The position numbers and the translations under genes are program-made. Positions 1 to 7,983 of a stretch of DNA of 44,489 bases are shown piece by piece (the first letter of the stretch is position 1; the number at the start of each line of letters is the position of its first letter). The DNA comes from Clostridiales bacterium (GTDB lineage Bacteria > Bacillota > Clostridia > Oscillospirales > Oscillospiraceae). The notes under the pieces are model-generated. The model was not told the DNA's origin. It was given only the letters and a program-made list of their open reading frames with translations, and searched no databases. The stretch is taken from positions 1 through 44,489 of the forward strand of contig JAJQEV010000116.1 of NCBI GenBank assembly GCA_021201475.1. The letters run 5' to 3'.

Positions 1-402
1 CGTTAGAGACGATGTGACTTGATACCTGCTGAGACTGCCGCCCATGGCGGCTGGGTAACATTCTGCTTTTCCTTTGGTCGTGCTAATCTGATTTTCAGTG
101 CGGAAGTGTATTTTTTCTTTAGATAAATGAAGTTTAATCCTTAAATTGATGACATTGCCTTTCCGGGAAGGCAAAAAGTTGTTGTAATCACTACGTTATT
201 GGCTCCCCCTGAAAGGGCGTAAGTGCCGCGAAGCGGTAACGCTGTCAGCGAAGCTGATTGAGAGGTTTCTTTGGTACACTTGACCGAAAACTTGATTTCC
301 GTGCTTTCCCCCGGAAAAGGCTTGACCCCGCTGGGGGAAACGTGCTAAAGTAAGGAAAATGACCGCTCCGGCCCTGCCGGAGCAAAGGAGCGGGATGCGT
401 CT
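1..402. repeat. Gene-free stretch of dispersed intergenic repeat modules upstream of tyrA
   Basis: No gene is visible. Positions 1-96 nearly match 30669-30763 in the same orientation; both carry GAGACGATGT, GCCGCC-ATGGCGGC and GGTCGTGCTAATCTG. Positions 136-159 (TTAAATTGATGACATTGCC) and 283-305 (CCGAAAACTTGATTTCCGTG) recur inverted at 44340-44360 and 44260-44282. Between them lies a segment (about 175-250) with short hairpins such as GCCGCGAAGCGG that is absent from the distal copy, so the family is modular. The tyrA ribosome site (AAGGAG) lies at the 3' end. I could not pick a convincing promoter. Confidence 0.75.
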
Positions 403-1308
403 ATGGGCAAAAAAATCGTAATCGTCGGCCTGGGGCTGATCGGCGGCTCCCTAGCCAGCGCCCTGAAGGGGTTTGAGGGGTATGAGATCATCGGCGTGGC
501 CCGCCGCCAGGCCACGTTGGACTATGCCCTCTCCCACCAAATCATTGACCGTGGTTCCCTGTCCCCGGAGGAGGCGCTGCCGGAGGCCGACCTGACCTTC
601 CTGTGCATGGACCCTCATATCATCGTGGATTACCTGAAGCAGTACGCCCCCCTGTTCCGGCCGGGCAGCCTGGTCAGCGATGTCTGCGGCATCAAAACCT
701 GCGTCATGGAGGCGGCGGAGGCCCTGCCCCCGGAGGTGGACTTCATCGGCTGCCACCCCATGGCGGGCACGGAGTTCTCCGGCATCGAGAACTCCTTCCC
801 CACCCTGTTCCAGAACGCCCACTTCATTATGACCCCCCGCGCTGCCAGCACCGGGGAGCATATCGCCCTCATTGAGCGGTTGGCGAAATACATCGGCTGT
901 AAGGACATCGTCAACACCACCCCGGAACAGCACGACGCCATCATCGCTTACACCAGCCAGCTGATGCACATCGTGGCTGTGGCGGTGTGCGACGATGCGG
1001 AGCTGTTCCAGTGCCGGGGCTTTGAAGGGGGCAGCTTCCGGGACGTGACACGGGTGGCCGCGTTGGACGTGGATATGTGGACGGAGCTGTTCTCCATGAA
1101 CGCCCCGGCCCTGACCGTGGTGCTGAAACGGCTGGAGGAAAACTTGCACGCCTACCGGGTGGCGGTGGAGAACCGGGACGTGGAGCGCATCCACGCCAAG
1201 CTGTCCTACTCCAGCGAACGCAAGAAGCGCATGAGCCTGCCCGGCCCCGGCCAAATCCCCATGAAGCAGCTCCAGGATTCCGGCAACGCCCAGCCGAATC
1301 CGTCCTGA
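403..1308 (+). CDS. tyrA: Prephenate dehydrogenase
   Basis: Predicted to oxidise and decarboxylate prephenate to 4-hydroxyphenylpyruvate with NAD(P)+, the committed cytosolic step to tyrosine. The 301-residue protein opens with a Rossmann dinucleotide motif (GLGLIGGS, residues 9-16). It also carries HPMAGTEFSG (around residue 120), typical of the TyrA substrate site, followed by the helical dimerisation region. There is no chorismate mutase domain and no clear C-terminal ACT domain, so feedback control by tyrosine through ACT is not evident. The ATG at 403 follows AAGGAG at about 11 nt. It stands alone here between repeat DNA and a terminator; its pathway neighbours would be upstream of the window. 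The family call is confident. Confidence 0.93.
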   Translation: MGKKIVIVGLGLIGGSLASALKGFEGYEIIGVARRQATLDYALSHQIIDRGSLSPEEALPEADLTFLCMDPHIIVDYLKQYAPLFRPGSLVSDVCGIKTCVMEAAEALPPEVDFIGCHPMAGTEFSGIENSFPTLFQNAHFIMTPRAASTGEHIALIERLAKYIGCKDIVNTTPEQHDAIIAYTSQLMHIVAVAVCDDAELFQCRGFEGGSFRDVTRVAALDVDMWTELFSMNAPALTVVLKRLEENLHAYRVAVENRDVERIHAKLSYSSERKKRMSLPGPGQIPMKQLQDSGNAQPNPS

Positions 1309-1329
1309 CGCTTCCCCATTATAGAGTCA

Positions 1330-1379
1330 AACAGCGCAGCAGAACCGGAACGCTCCGGCCCTGCTGCGCTGTTGTTTTT
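1330..1379 (+). terminator. Rho-independent terminator after tyrA
   Basis: AACAGCGCAGCAG at 1330-1342 pairs with CTGCTGCGCTGTT at 1361-1373, with an inner CCGG/CCGG pairing, followed by TGTTTTT. It lies 22 bp after the tyrA stop and immediately before the convergent TraX-family gene, so it may act on both strands, although the minus-strand T run is short. Confidence 0.85.
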
Positions 1380-1382
1380 CTG

Positions 1383-2207
1383 TTACAGTAAAAAGTGAAC
1401 GACGAAGCCCAGAATCAACAGGTGAACGGGGTAAAAGAGGTAAAACACATACTTATTCTCATGCCAGCCCTGCTGCCCGTCATAGCCCCAGATGAGGTAG
1501 CCGGAGAAGGGGGCCGTGACATACATGATGCTGATGGCGCAGCCCAGCAGCACCTTGACGCCCCGCCGGTCATAGAGGAGGTAATACACCGCCACCAGCA
1601 GCACCTCACACAGGCCAAAGGCCAGGTTCAGCAGCTCGCACCACAGCACCCCCGCAATCACCAGCAGAATCTGCATCAGCCGGTACTGGAAGCCCTTCTT
1701 CTCCATCATCCGCAGGCCGTACAGCATGGCAAGGCAAATCACCATGCTGAACAGGGCGTTCTGGCTGGACGGGTCCCAGAAGCTGTCGCTCATGGCCAGG
1801 TCATAGGGTACCTCGCTGAGCACCGCGAAGCCCAGCAGGCTCAGGAAGTAGTTCCTATAGCTGCTGGTGCGCCGAAAGCCCTCCACCAGCAGGAAGGCGA
1901 AAATGGGCACTGCCAGCCCGCCGATCATCTGGAACGCGGAGGCCCAGCCTGCCAGCGTCATTAAATCGGAGTCGTTGGCAAGCAGGTCGGAGAGCTCCGT
2001 GGTCGTGTAGTTATCCATACGGAGCAGCCCGTTTTGGAAGACGGCCACCCCGATGCTGTAGCACAGCATGGTGACGCAGCCAAACACCTTCATCTTCGCC
2101 GCGGTGACAGGGATGTAGCGCCTGCGGCGCTTCTTCTTGGGGTTGCCATACCTGTCGTACTCCACCTGTTCTTCCTGCTCCTGATAGTCCTGATAGTCCT
2201 TTCTCAT
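1383..2207 (-). CDS. TraX-family integral membrane protein
   Basis: A 274-residue membrane protein. A 30-residue charged N-terminal tail rich in Tyr, Gln and Glu (YQDYQEQEEQ, then KKKRRRR) precedes about eight hydrophobic segments. The order and motifs (PIFAFLLVEGFRRT, LSEVPYDLAM, FYPVHLLILG) match the TraX family. TraX N-acetylates F-pilin in conjugative plasmids, but chromosomal TraX-like proteins in Clostridia have no established substrate and no conjugation gene is visible here. The start follows CAGGAG. It is the last gene of the minus-strand galactan-like operon, with a 25-bp gap from the GH53 gene, so co-transcription is likely. A role in acetylating a surface glycan is only a guess. 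Confidence 0.75.
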   Translation of the reverse strand: MRKDYQDYQEQEEQVEYDRYGNPKKKRRRRYIPVTAAKMKVFGCVTMLCYSIGVAVFQNGLLRMDNYTTTELSDLLANDSDLMTLAGWASAFQMIGGLAVPIFAFLLVEGFRRTSSYRNYFLSLLGFAVLSEVPYDLAMSDSFWDPSSQNALFSMVICLAMLYGLRMMEKKGFQYRLMQILLVIAGVLWCELLNLAFGLCEVLLVAVYYLLYDRRGVKVLLGCAISIMYVTAPFSGYLIWGYDGQQGWHENKYVFYLFYPVHLLILGFVVHFLL

Positions 2208-2232
2208 GGGATGCTCCTGTCTCTGTTAGGGT

Positions 2233-3345
2233 TTACGCTTGAAAGCTCCGAACGGTCTCCAGGGCGGGCAGCGCCCGGCCCTCGTAGTCAAAGAGGGCCT
2301 GATTCGCCCACTCGTTGCCGCCGGGCCCCCGCTCTCCGGTGTAGGCCAGGGCGGCGTCGTTGGCCCAGCCGCTGCCCGGCACGGGCAGCCAGGCAGGCTC
2401 CCAGTAGAAGAAGCCCTTGCCCCGGCCCTCCGGCACGGCGCGAATCAGCTCCATAATGTCCTCCAGAAAGGCGGACTGCCCCTCAGGGCTCATGGGATAG
2501 GGCACCGGCTCCACCAGGGCAGACGTTGTTGCCATCCCCTTCCGCAGGGCGTCGGGCAGCTGCTCATACGCCTGATACTCCTCCATGGTAAACGCTGTAG
2601 AGACCTCTGTCAAGATTAAATTTTTCCGGTAGCGCACCGCAATATCATTCATATTGGCTTCCAGGTCCAGCAGCGTGCCGTGCCAGAAGGGATAGTAGCT
2701 CAGGCCGATATACTCGAAGTCCGCGCCGCCGTGGGCAAAGTAGCTGTCAAACCAGGAACGGTACAGGGCGTTGTTCCCGCCGTTATCCAGGTGCAACATC
2801 ACGGGAATATTTCCGTCCGCCTCCCGGACGGCGCGGATAGCCGCGTTCAGGAAGCGGACGATGGCCCCAAAGTTGGGCGTTTTGCCGTAGGGCCAGAGCA
2901 GGCCGTTGGTCAGTTCGTTCCCCACCGCCACGATGTCCGGCATCAGCCCCGCCTCGCCCAGGGTGCGCAGCACGTCACGGGTGTAGGTGTAGACGGCGTC
3001 CGCCAGCCCCGCCTCGTCCAGGCCCCGCCAGGCCTTGGGGACGGTCTGCTTGCCGGGGTCGGCCCAGAAGTCGCTGTAGTGGAAGTCCAGCAGCCAGCCC
3101 AGGCCCAGGGCCTTCGCCCTGCGGGCCAGGGTCATGGTACGGGGCAGGTCGTTGGTGCCTGCGCCGTAAGGCTCCCCCGCCTCGCTGTAGGGGTCGTTCC
3201 AGAGCCGCAGGCGCACCATGTTCATGCCGTAGCGCTTTAAAATCTCCATGGCTCCGCCGGGTACGCCGTGGTCGGAAAAGGTCCCGCCGCACTCCTCCAC
3301 CTCCAGCAGGGTGGAGAGGTCCATGCCCTTGATCCATGCGTCCAA
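2233..3345 (-). CDS. ganB: Endo-beta-1,4-galactanase, GH53, predicted cytoplasmic
   Basis: A 370-residue glycoside hydrolase family 53 protein, expected to cleave beta-1,4-galactan or its oligosaccharides. Visible family features are the N-terminal KGMDLSTLLEVE, VRLRLWNDPY, LDFHYSDFWADPGKQ, the acid/base motif VGNELTNG (around residue 142) and the nucleophile motif ILTEVSTAF (around residue 246), with the C-terminal YWEPAW. GH53 enzymes of Bacillus are secreted, but this protein starts directly in the catalytic barrel with no signal peptide, so it should act on imported galacto-oligosaccharides. The start is TTG at 3343-3345 with GAGGA 6-7 nt upstream; an ATG inside MDL (codon 8) is a weaker alternative. 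It sits downstream of the matching ABC importer genes. The family call is strong; the substrate is inferred. Confidence 0.88.
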   Translation of the reverse strand: MDAWIKGMDLSTLLEVEECGGTFSDHGVPGGAMEILKRYGMNMVRLRLWNDPYSEAGEPYGAGTNDLPRTMTLARRAKALGLGWLLDFHYSDFWADPGKQTVPKAWRGLDEAGLADAVYTYTRDVLRTLGEAGLMPDIVAVGNELTNGLLWPYGKTPNFGAIVRFLNAAIRAVREADGNIPVMLHLDNGGNNALYRSWFDSYFAHGGADFEYIGLSYYPFWHGTLLDLEANMNDIAVRYRKNLILTEVSTAFTMEEYQAYEQLPDALRKGMATTSALVEPVPYPMSPEGQSAFLEDIMELIRAVPEGRGKGFFYWEPAWLPVPGSGWANDAALAYTGERGPGGNEWANQALFDYEGRALPALETVRSFQA

Positions 3346-3440
3346 ACTGATTCCTCATTTCTGTTCCGTTTGAAAATCCCCACCGAACGGGAAGGGGCGC
3401 ACCCCGCCGGTCCGATGGGGAAACTGGTTTGCTTGCTGAT

Positions 3441-3665
3441 TTAGTCGCTGAAATCCTCGAAGTCCACGATCCGCTTCATCATGTCGCGGTACCGGAAGCG
3501 TGCCAGCTGGTTCTTTTCCAGCACGTCCTCCTCCGTGCCAACATACTGGCAGCGGATACAATAGTATTCCTGCCGGTCGCTGTCATAGAACATATCGATG
3601 TCCAAATCCCGCATGAAGCAGGAGGGGCAGCGGTAATTCAGTCTGCCTTTTCCAGATTGAGCCAT
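3441..3665 (-). CDS. Small zinc-ribbon protein of unknown function
   Basis: A 74-residue acidic protein with two cysteine knuckles (CPSC at about 13-16 and CIRC at about 36-39) spaced as in a zinc ribbon, followed by a charged helical tail. Its start lies inside the 3' end of the 612-residue gene (28-bp overlap) and is preceded by AAGGAGG. It is therefore translated from the same message, between the 612-residue protein and GH53. I do not recognise a named family. A DNA- or protein-binding adaptor role would be typical for such small ribbons, but nothing here shows which. It could be an insertion into the sugar operon rather than part of the pathway. Confidence 0.7.
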   Translation of the reverse strand: MAQSGKGRLNYRCPSCFMRDLDIDMFYDSDRQEYYCIRCQYVGTEEDVLEKNQLARFRYRDMMKRIVDFEDFSD

Positions 3666-5476
3666 GTGGTAAAGACCTCCTTCTCCTGCAATTTACCGGT
3701 ATAACCCAGGGTAAACATGGGGCTGAACGCATAGCCCTCCTTCACATAGCCGGCCTTGTCCCGACCCTGGCAGGTCATGGACACCACCGTGTCAATGGGG
3801 GGCAGGGTGCAGCTGACCCGCTGGGCGTCCGCTGCGCCGGCCTCCCGGCAGCGGTACTCGTAGGGGATAACGGCGCTGTCCGCCCTGGCTTCCACCCGGA
3901 GGGTCAGGGAGGACATATCCTCCGGATACTCCGTGGTGCCGTAGCAGCCCACCATATACTCGTTGATGGTCACGTCCGCGCTGGGGTCGCTCATCTCCAG
4001 GATGCGGCGCTCCATCTTGATGCAGCTCTTCCCCTCCGGGAAGGTGATGACCGTTTGCAGCTTCACCGTCACGTCGGCAAAGACCACCTCCACCGGGTCC
4101 AGGGTCAGGATGCGGTCGTTCCCCTCCTGGGAGAAGTGGGCCTTCGTCCGGCACAGGCACAGGTCTACCTCCTCCCCGCCGCAGGACAGCTTGGCGCTGC
4201 GCACCGTGCCCTCCCCGGCGTAGTGGGTGAAGTAGCCCGCCCGGTACTTCTCCTGAATCAGGAAGGGATAGCTGGCGTCCTGGATATGGGGAGTGCCGAT
4301 GCCTACCGGCCAGTTCAGCTTCGCTACATAGGGCCGCAAATCCACGATGGCCCCGCCCTGGTCCATGTTGACGCAGGCCCGGAGGTAGGGGTCGCAGTAC
4401 CAGAAGAGCTGCTTCTTGCTGCCGTAGAGGATATCCCGCCACAGGGCGCACTCCGGCTCGGTGTAGTGCTTTTTCTCCCGGTAGTAGTCCGCGAACTCGC
4501 TCATGGTCATATCCACCAGCTTGCCCTCTTTTTTCAGCTGGCCGTAGTAGGCGCAGCCGTCCTCGTAGGACTTCTTCAGCAGCTCATAGGGGGCCTCCCA
4601 GCGGCCCATCTTGTTCATCCAGCCGGGGCCGACGAACATCATGTTGTAGGCATAGCCGTTGTTATACTTTGCCAGAGCGCGGTACTGGTCGATGAGGTTA
4701 TAGAGGTAGGGATACTCCCAGGTGTCCGTATCGTAAATCATGCCCCGCAGCACGTTCTGGGGGTGGGTGCCGAAGTTGGAACCGTTGCCGTCATAGCAGG
4801 CCAGCAGGTCGCGGCTCAGGTGGGGGATGGCGACGATGCCGGAATCCTCCTCCGCATTGGCGGCGGGGGCGTGGGTGTTCTGCCTGGAGGGAATCCAGGG
4901 GGCCCAGGGGCCGCCGTCCATGAAGGTGTACCAGCTGTTGTTGCAGGTGTGGTAAGCCTTGGGGCCTTCCTCCCAGCAGGTGGCCACGGCGCACTTGACG
5001 GAGGGATACTCCTCCTTCACGAAGTTGATAAGCTCCGCGTCCATGTAGTAGGAGCCGGTGGACTCGGGGTAGAAGCCGAACCGGTCATAGAATTTCTCGA
5101 ACACGTCCCGGACGATGGCCTTCTTGTCCTCCATGGAGAACATCCAGATGCAGAAGTCCTTGGTCTTGTACTTCTCCCGGAACTGCTCGCAGGGCAGGCC
5201 CAGCAGGGTCAGGCCGATTTCGTCCCCGTACCTGGCGTGATGCTCCTTGGCCAGGGCCACCGCCTCGTCATTAAACAGGCTGGCGTAGGTCATTTGGATG
5301 GTGGTTTTCAGGCCGTTCTTATGGGCGCACTCCTGCTGCGTCTTGAAGATGTCCAGGCTCTCCGTCAGCAGCGCCTTGCGCCCCAAATCCTCCGCCTTGC
5401 CCTGGCCCGTGACCTTCTCGGCATATTCCGGCACCATTTCAGGGCGATGGATAATGTTGATGACAAATTGCTCCAT
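3638..5476 (-). CDS. Unrecognised 612-residue protein in the galactan-like operon; possible NodB/GH57-like barrel enzyme
   Basis: I do not recognise a named family. The first 250 residues read like an alternating beta/alpha barrel: helix LTESLDIFKTQQECAHKNG, strand LKTTIQMTY, then DEIGLTLLG, GFYPESTGSYYMDAELI and CAVATCWEEG. The order (helix, then a T-rich strand, then an E-I-G strand) recalls NodB deacetylase and GH57-type (beta/alpha)7 barrels. About 200 C-terminal residues look beta-rich (VEVVFADVTVKLQTVITFPEG) like a sandwich domain. It has no signal peptide, so it is cytoplasmic. Aromatic and acidic residues are plentiful (SWYTFMDGGPWAPWIPSRQ), as in sugar-active enzymes. It occupies the place of the GH42 beta-galactosidase GanA in Bacillus gan operons. 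An intracellular glycosidase role is inference from position and fold impression only. Confidence 0.6.
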   Translation of the reverse strand: MEQFVINIIHRPEMVPEYAEKVTGQGKAEDLGRKALLTESLDIFKTQQECAHKNGLKTTIQMTYASLFNDEAVALAKEHHARYGDEIGLTLLGLPCEQFREKYKTKDFCIWMFSMEDKKAIVRDVFEKFYDRFGFYPESTGSYYMDAELINFVKEEYPSVKCAVATCWEEGPKAYHTCNNSWYTFMDGGPWAPWIPSRQNTHAPAANAEEDSGIVAIPHLSRDLLACYDGNGSNFGTHPQNVLRGMIYDTDTWEYPYLYNLIDQYRALAKYNNGYAYNMMFVGPGWMNKMGRWEAPYELLKKSYEDGCAYYGQLKKEGKLVDMTMSEFADYYREKKHYTEPECALWRDILYGSKKQLFWYCDPYLRACVNMDQGGAIVDLRPYVAKLNWPVGIGTPHIQDASYPFLIQEKYRAGYFTHYAGEGTVRSAKLSCGGEEVDLCLCRTKAHFSQEGNDRILTLDPVEVVFADVTVKLQTVITFPEGKSCIKMERRILEMSDPSADVTINEYMVGCYGTTEYPEDMSSLTLRVEARADSAVIPYEYRCREAGAADAQRVSCTLPPIDTVVSMTCQGRDKAGYVKEGYAFSPMFTLGYTGKLQEKEVFTTWLNLEKAD

Positions 5477-5508
5477 CGTAATCAGTGTCCTTTCACATTC
5501 TTCTCAAT

Positions 5509-5548
5509 ATTTGCCGACAAGCGGAATTTACTCCGCCTGCCGGCAAAT
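5509..5548 (-). other. Intergenic hairpin between the MalG-like permease and the 612-residue gene
   Basis: ATTTGCCG at 5509-5516 and GCGGA pair with TCCGC and CGGCAAAT at 5541-5548, with small internal mismatches. There is no T run on the minus strand. It lies just upstream of the ribosome site of the 612-residue gene and may be an mRNA-processing or stability element that separates importer from enzyme expression. Confidence 0.5.
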
Positions 5549-5581
5549 GGACGAAAATGAACTTGTTCAGGTGGGTCAGGC

Positions 5582-6430
5582 TCAGCCCTTGACCGCGCCT
5601 CCGGTGACGCCCTCCACATAGAACTTCTGCATGATGATATACAGAATGGAGATGGGGATGGACACCAGCACGCCTCCGGCGCAGAACTGGCCGAAGTAGC
5701 TGTTGATCAGGCTCTTATCCAGCATATTGTACAGGCCGATGGCCACCGTCCACTGGGAGGAAACGCCTGCGTTCAGAATCATCTTCGCATAGACGAAGTC
5801 CATCCAGGGTACCAGGAAGGAGTTGATGATGGTATAGACGATGATGGGGCGGCTCATGGGCAGCACCACCTGGAAGAAGCACCGGGCTTCGCTGGCGCCG
5901 TCCAGCTTGGCGGCCTCCTGCAGCGCCTTGGGCACCGTGCCGAAGAAGCCCTTGGCTATCAGGTAGCCCAGACCGGAGCCTCCGGAGTACACCAGTATCA
6001 ACCCCAGGTGGCTGTTCGTCAGGCCCAGCGCCTTTAAGACGAAGTAGACGGCAATCATGGACAGCACGCCGGGGAACAGGTTGACGATAACGGACAGGTT
6101 CTGCAGGCCCTTACTGCCGCGGAAGTCCATGCACGCGAAAGCATAGGCCACCATCAGCACGAAGATGCTGGAGACGACGCAGTTGGCGATGGCCACCACC
6201 AGCGTATTCATAAACCACGCCGGAAAGTTGGCAACGGTGTCCGCGCCGGTGAGCAGCTTGACATACTGGGTAATGCTCCATTCGGTGGGGAAGAAGGTGG
6301 AGGTGTTCCGGCCATTGTAGGCGCTGAAGGAGGTGACGACCAGCCAGATGATGGGTACCAGCCAAATCAATACCAGCAGGGCCAAAAACAGGTGCTTCAA
6401 AATCACCCTGACAGTTTTCCTTTTGATCAT
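5582..6430 (-). CDS. ganQ: Sugar ABC transporter permease, MalG/GanQ-like
   Basis: Inner subunit of a carbohydrate importer (CUT1 class). The 282 residues contain six hydrophobic segments, starting with LKHLFLALLVLIWLVPIIWL, and the cytoplasmic EAA loop (LQEAAKLDGASEARCFFQVV, around residue 190) that docks on the ATPase. The C-terminal FYVEGVTGGAVKG tail is typical of MalG/GanQ proteins. The start codon overlaps the stop of the MalF-like gene by 4 bp (ATGA), so the two subunits are translationally coupled. No ATPase gene is present, as in many Bacillota CUT1 systems that share a general MsmX-type ATPase. The ganQ symbol rests on synteny with the regulator, binding protein and GH53 gene; the substrate is unproven. 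Confidence 0.88.
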   Translation of the reverse strand: MIKRKTVRVILKHLFLALLVLIWLVPIIWLVVTSFSAYNGRNTSTFFPTEWSITQYVKLLTGADTVANFPAWFMNTLVVAIANCVVSSIFVLMVAYAFACMDFRGSKGLQNLSVIVNLFPGVLSMIAVYFVLKALGLTNSHLGLILVYSGGSGLGYLIAKGFFGTVPKALQEAAKLDGASEARCFFQVVLPMSRPIIVYTIINSFLVPWMDFVYAKMILNAGVSSQWTVAIGLYNMLDKSLINSYFGQFCAGGVLVSIPISILYIIMQKFYVEGVTGGAVKG

Positions 6431-7863
6431 GACGCAAAATCCCCCTGTCCTGTACGGGCTACCACTCTGTTAAAGACAATCAGCGTGAACAGCGCGCAGA
6501 TGATAAAGATGATGATGCCAATCGTCGCCGCCATCTTATAGTTGTAGTAGTCCTGAGTCAAAGTGAAGAGCCAGGTCACCAGCAGGTCGGTCTCCTTTGC
6601 TTGGGAGTTGGCCATAGCCTGGTTGGTGGTGGTGTAGAAATTCGAGGTCAGCAGGTAAATGACGTTGAAGTTATTGATATTCTTGACGAAGTCCGTCACC
6701 AGGGCGGGGCCGGTGACGCTGAACACATAGGGCATGGTGATGTTGCGGAAGGTCTGCCAGCTGTTGGCGCCGTCGATGGAGGCGCTCTCCAACTGCTCCG
6801 AGGGGATATTCATCAGCACGCCGTTTGCAATCAGCATCTGATAGGGCACGCCGATCCAGATGTTGATGAGGATAATCATCACATGGGCCCAGCCGGGCGC
6901 CGTCAGGAATGGGATGTAGTTATTGGAAATCACGCCGATGTCCTGCAAAAATCCGGTCAGGCCGATGTTTGCAAGAATTGTGTTCATAATGCCGTTATCC
7001 GCGAAGAAGTTCCGCACCAGCAGCAGGGACACGAACTGGGGAACGGCAATGGTAATCATAAACAGGACACGCCATACCGCCTTGCCCCTGGTGGTCTTGC
7101 CGTTGATGAGCAGCGACATCAGAATACCGCCAAAGTAGGTGGTCAGAGTGGCGAAGAAGGACCAGACCAGCGTCCAGCCCAAGACCCGGACGAAGGCATA
7201 GCCGAAGGTATCGGTCAGGCCGCCGCCGCCAAACAGGCTGACGAAGTTCTTGATGCCGACCCAGTCAAACAGGGCGCTGGGGGGCATATGGTTCTGGTCA
7301 TAGTTGGTGAAGGCCACGAAAATCATGACGAACAGCGGAACGACAATGAACAGCACCACGCCCACGATAGGCAGCGCCAGCAGGGTAACGTAGAACTTTT
7401 GGTTGATGTAGTCGTTCAGGTCCTCGCGGAAGTTGTTGATATGCCTGCCCCGCTCCGCCTCTTTCTGGAGGCGGTAGACGTTCTTCACGTTGTACATCCA
7501 GGTGTACAGGGCGAAGGCCCAGATAATCAGGGTGATAACGGAGAAGAGCAGGATGGTGAAGGAGTTGTCATAGTCGTTAAACTCGTTCTTCATCGTCACC
7601 GGGTTAAAGACAGATTCCTGCTGCACAGTACCCAGGGTGCCGAAGTCGGAGATGTAGGGGATGCCCACCAGCACGGTGTAGACAATGATGGCAGCCTCAT
7701 AGAGGGTCATAATAATCGACTTGATATATTGCTTCCGACCAAGATAACCGGCGCCGAACCAGAGCAGCGAAAGCTTGACGAAGATATCGCCGTCCGCCAC
7801 TGCGTGGCCGAAGTCCGCAAAGAACTGCCCGACAGAACCCAGGCCGGATTTGAGCTTGTTCAT
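6427..7863 (-). CDS. ganP: Sugar ABC transporter permease, MalF/GanP-like
   Basis: A 478-residue permease with two N-terminal segments before the core. A first transmembrane pair (IKSIIMTLYEAAIIVYTVLV and a second near 105-125) flanks an external loop, then a charged cytoplasmic stretch, then the six-segment binding-protein-dependent core. The EAA loop reads EQLESASIDGANSWQTFRNI (around residue 370). Long N-terminal extensions of this kind are usual in MalF and GanP. It pairs with the MalG-like subunit that overlaps its stop. A hairpin separates it from the binding-protein gene upstream, which should lower permease expression relative to the binding protein. Galacto-oligosaccharide as substrate is inferred from the adjacent GH53 enzyme. 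Confidence 0.88.
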   Translation of the reverse strand: MNKLKSGLGSVGQFFADFGHAVADGDIFVKLSLLWFGAGYLGRKQYIKSIIMTLYEAAIIVYTVLVGIPYISDFGTLGTVQQESVFNPVTMKNEFNDYDNSFTILLFSVITLIIWAFALYTWMYNVKNVYRLQKEAERGRHINNFREDLNDYINQKFYVTLLALPIVGVVLFIVVPLFVMIFVAFTNYDQNHMPPSALFDWVGIKNFVSLFGGGGLTDTFGYAFVRVLGWTLVWSFFATLTTYFGGILMSLLINGKTTRGKAVWRVLFMITIAVPQFVSLLLVRNFFADNGIMNTILANIGLTGFLQDIGVISNNYIPFLTAPGWAHVMIILINIWIGVPYQMLIANGVLMNIPSEQLESASIDGANSWQTFRNITMPYVFSVTGPALVTDFVKNINNFNVIYLLTSNFYTTTNQAMANSQAKETDLLVTWLFTLTQDYYNYKMAATIGIIIFIICALFTLIVFNRVVARTGQGDFAS

Positions 7864-7911
7864 ACACTGCCTCCTTATCTCTCAGTTTCAAAATGCCCGC
7901 ATGATAGAACA

Positions 7912-7941
7912 GGCCCGTATGCACGGCTGTGCATACGGGCC
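7912..7941 (-). other. Perfect 13-bp stem-loop between binding-protein and permease genes
   Basis: GGCCCGTATGCAC at 7912-7924, loop GGCT, then GTGCATACGGGCC at 7929-7941. On the minus strand it is followed only by CTGTTCT, so it is at best a weak terminator. Its position after the solute-binding gene matches elements that stabilise the abundant binding-protein mRNA or attenuate read-through into the permeases. Confidence 0.7.
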
Positions 7942-7983
7942 GTGGGTCATGCTATGTCCAATGACTGGCCGTCTGCGAAAGGA

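Noticed and set aside
4055-5560. Plus-strand frame of 501 codons opposite the 612-residue gene
   Set aside because: It is Leu/Val/Gly-rich with no motif or ribosome site, and the minus-strand gene has a ribosome site, proper codon phase and operon overlaps.
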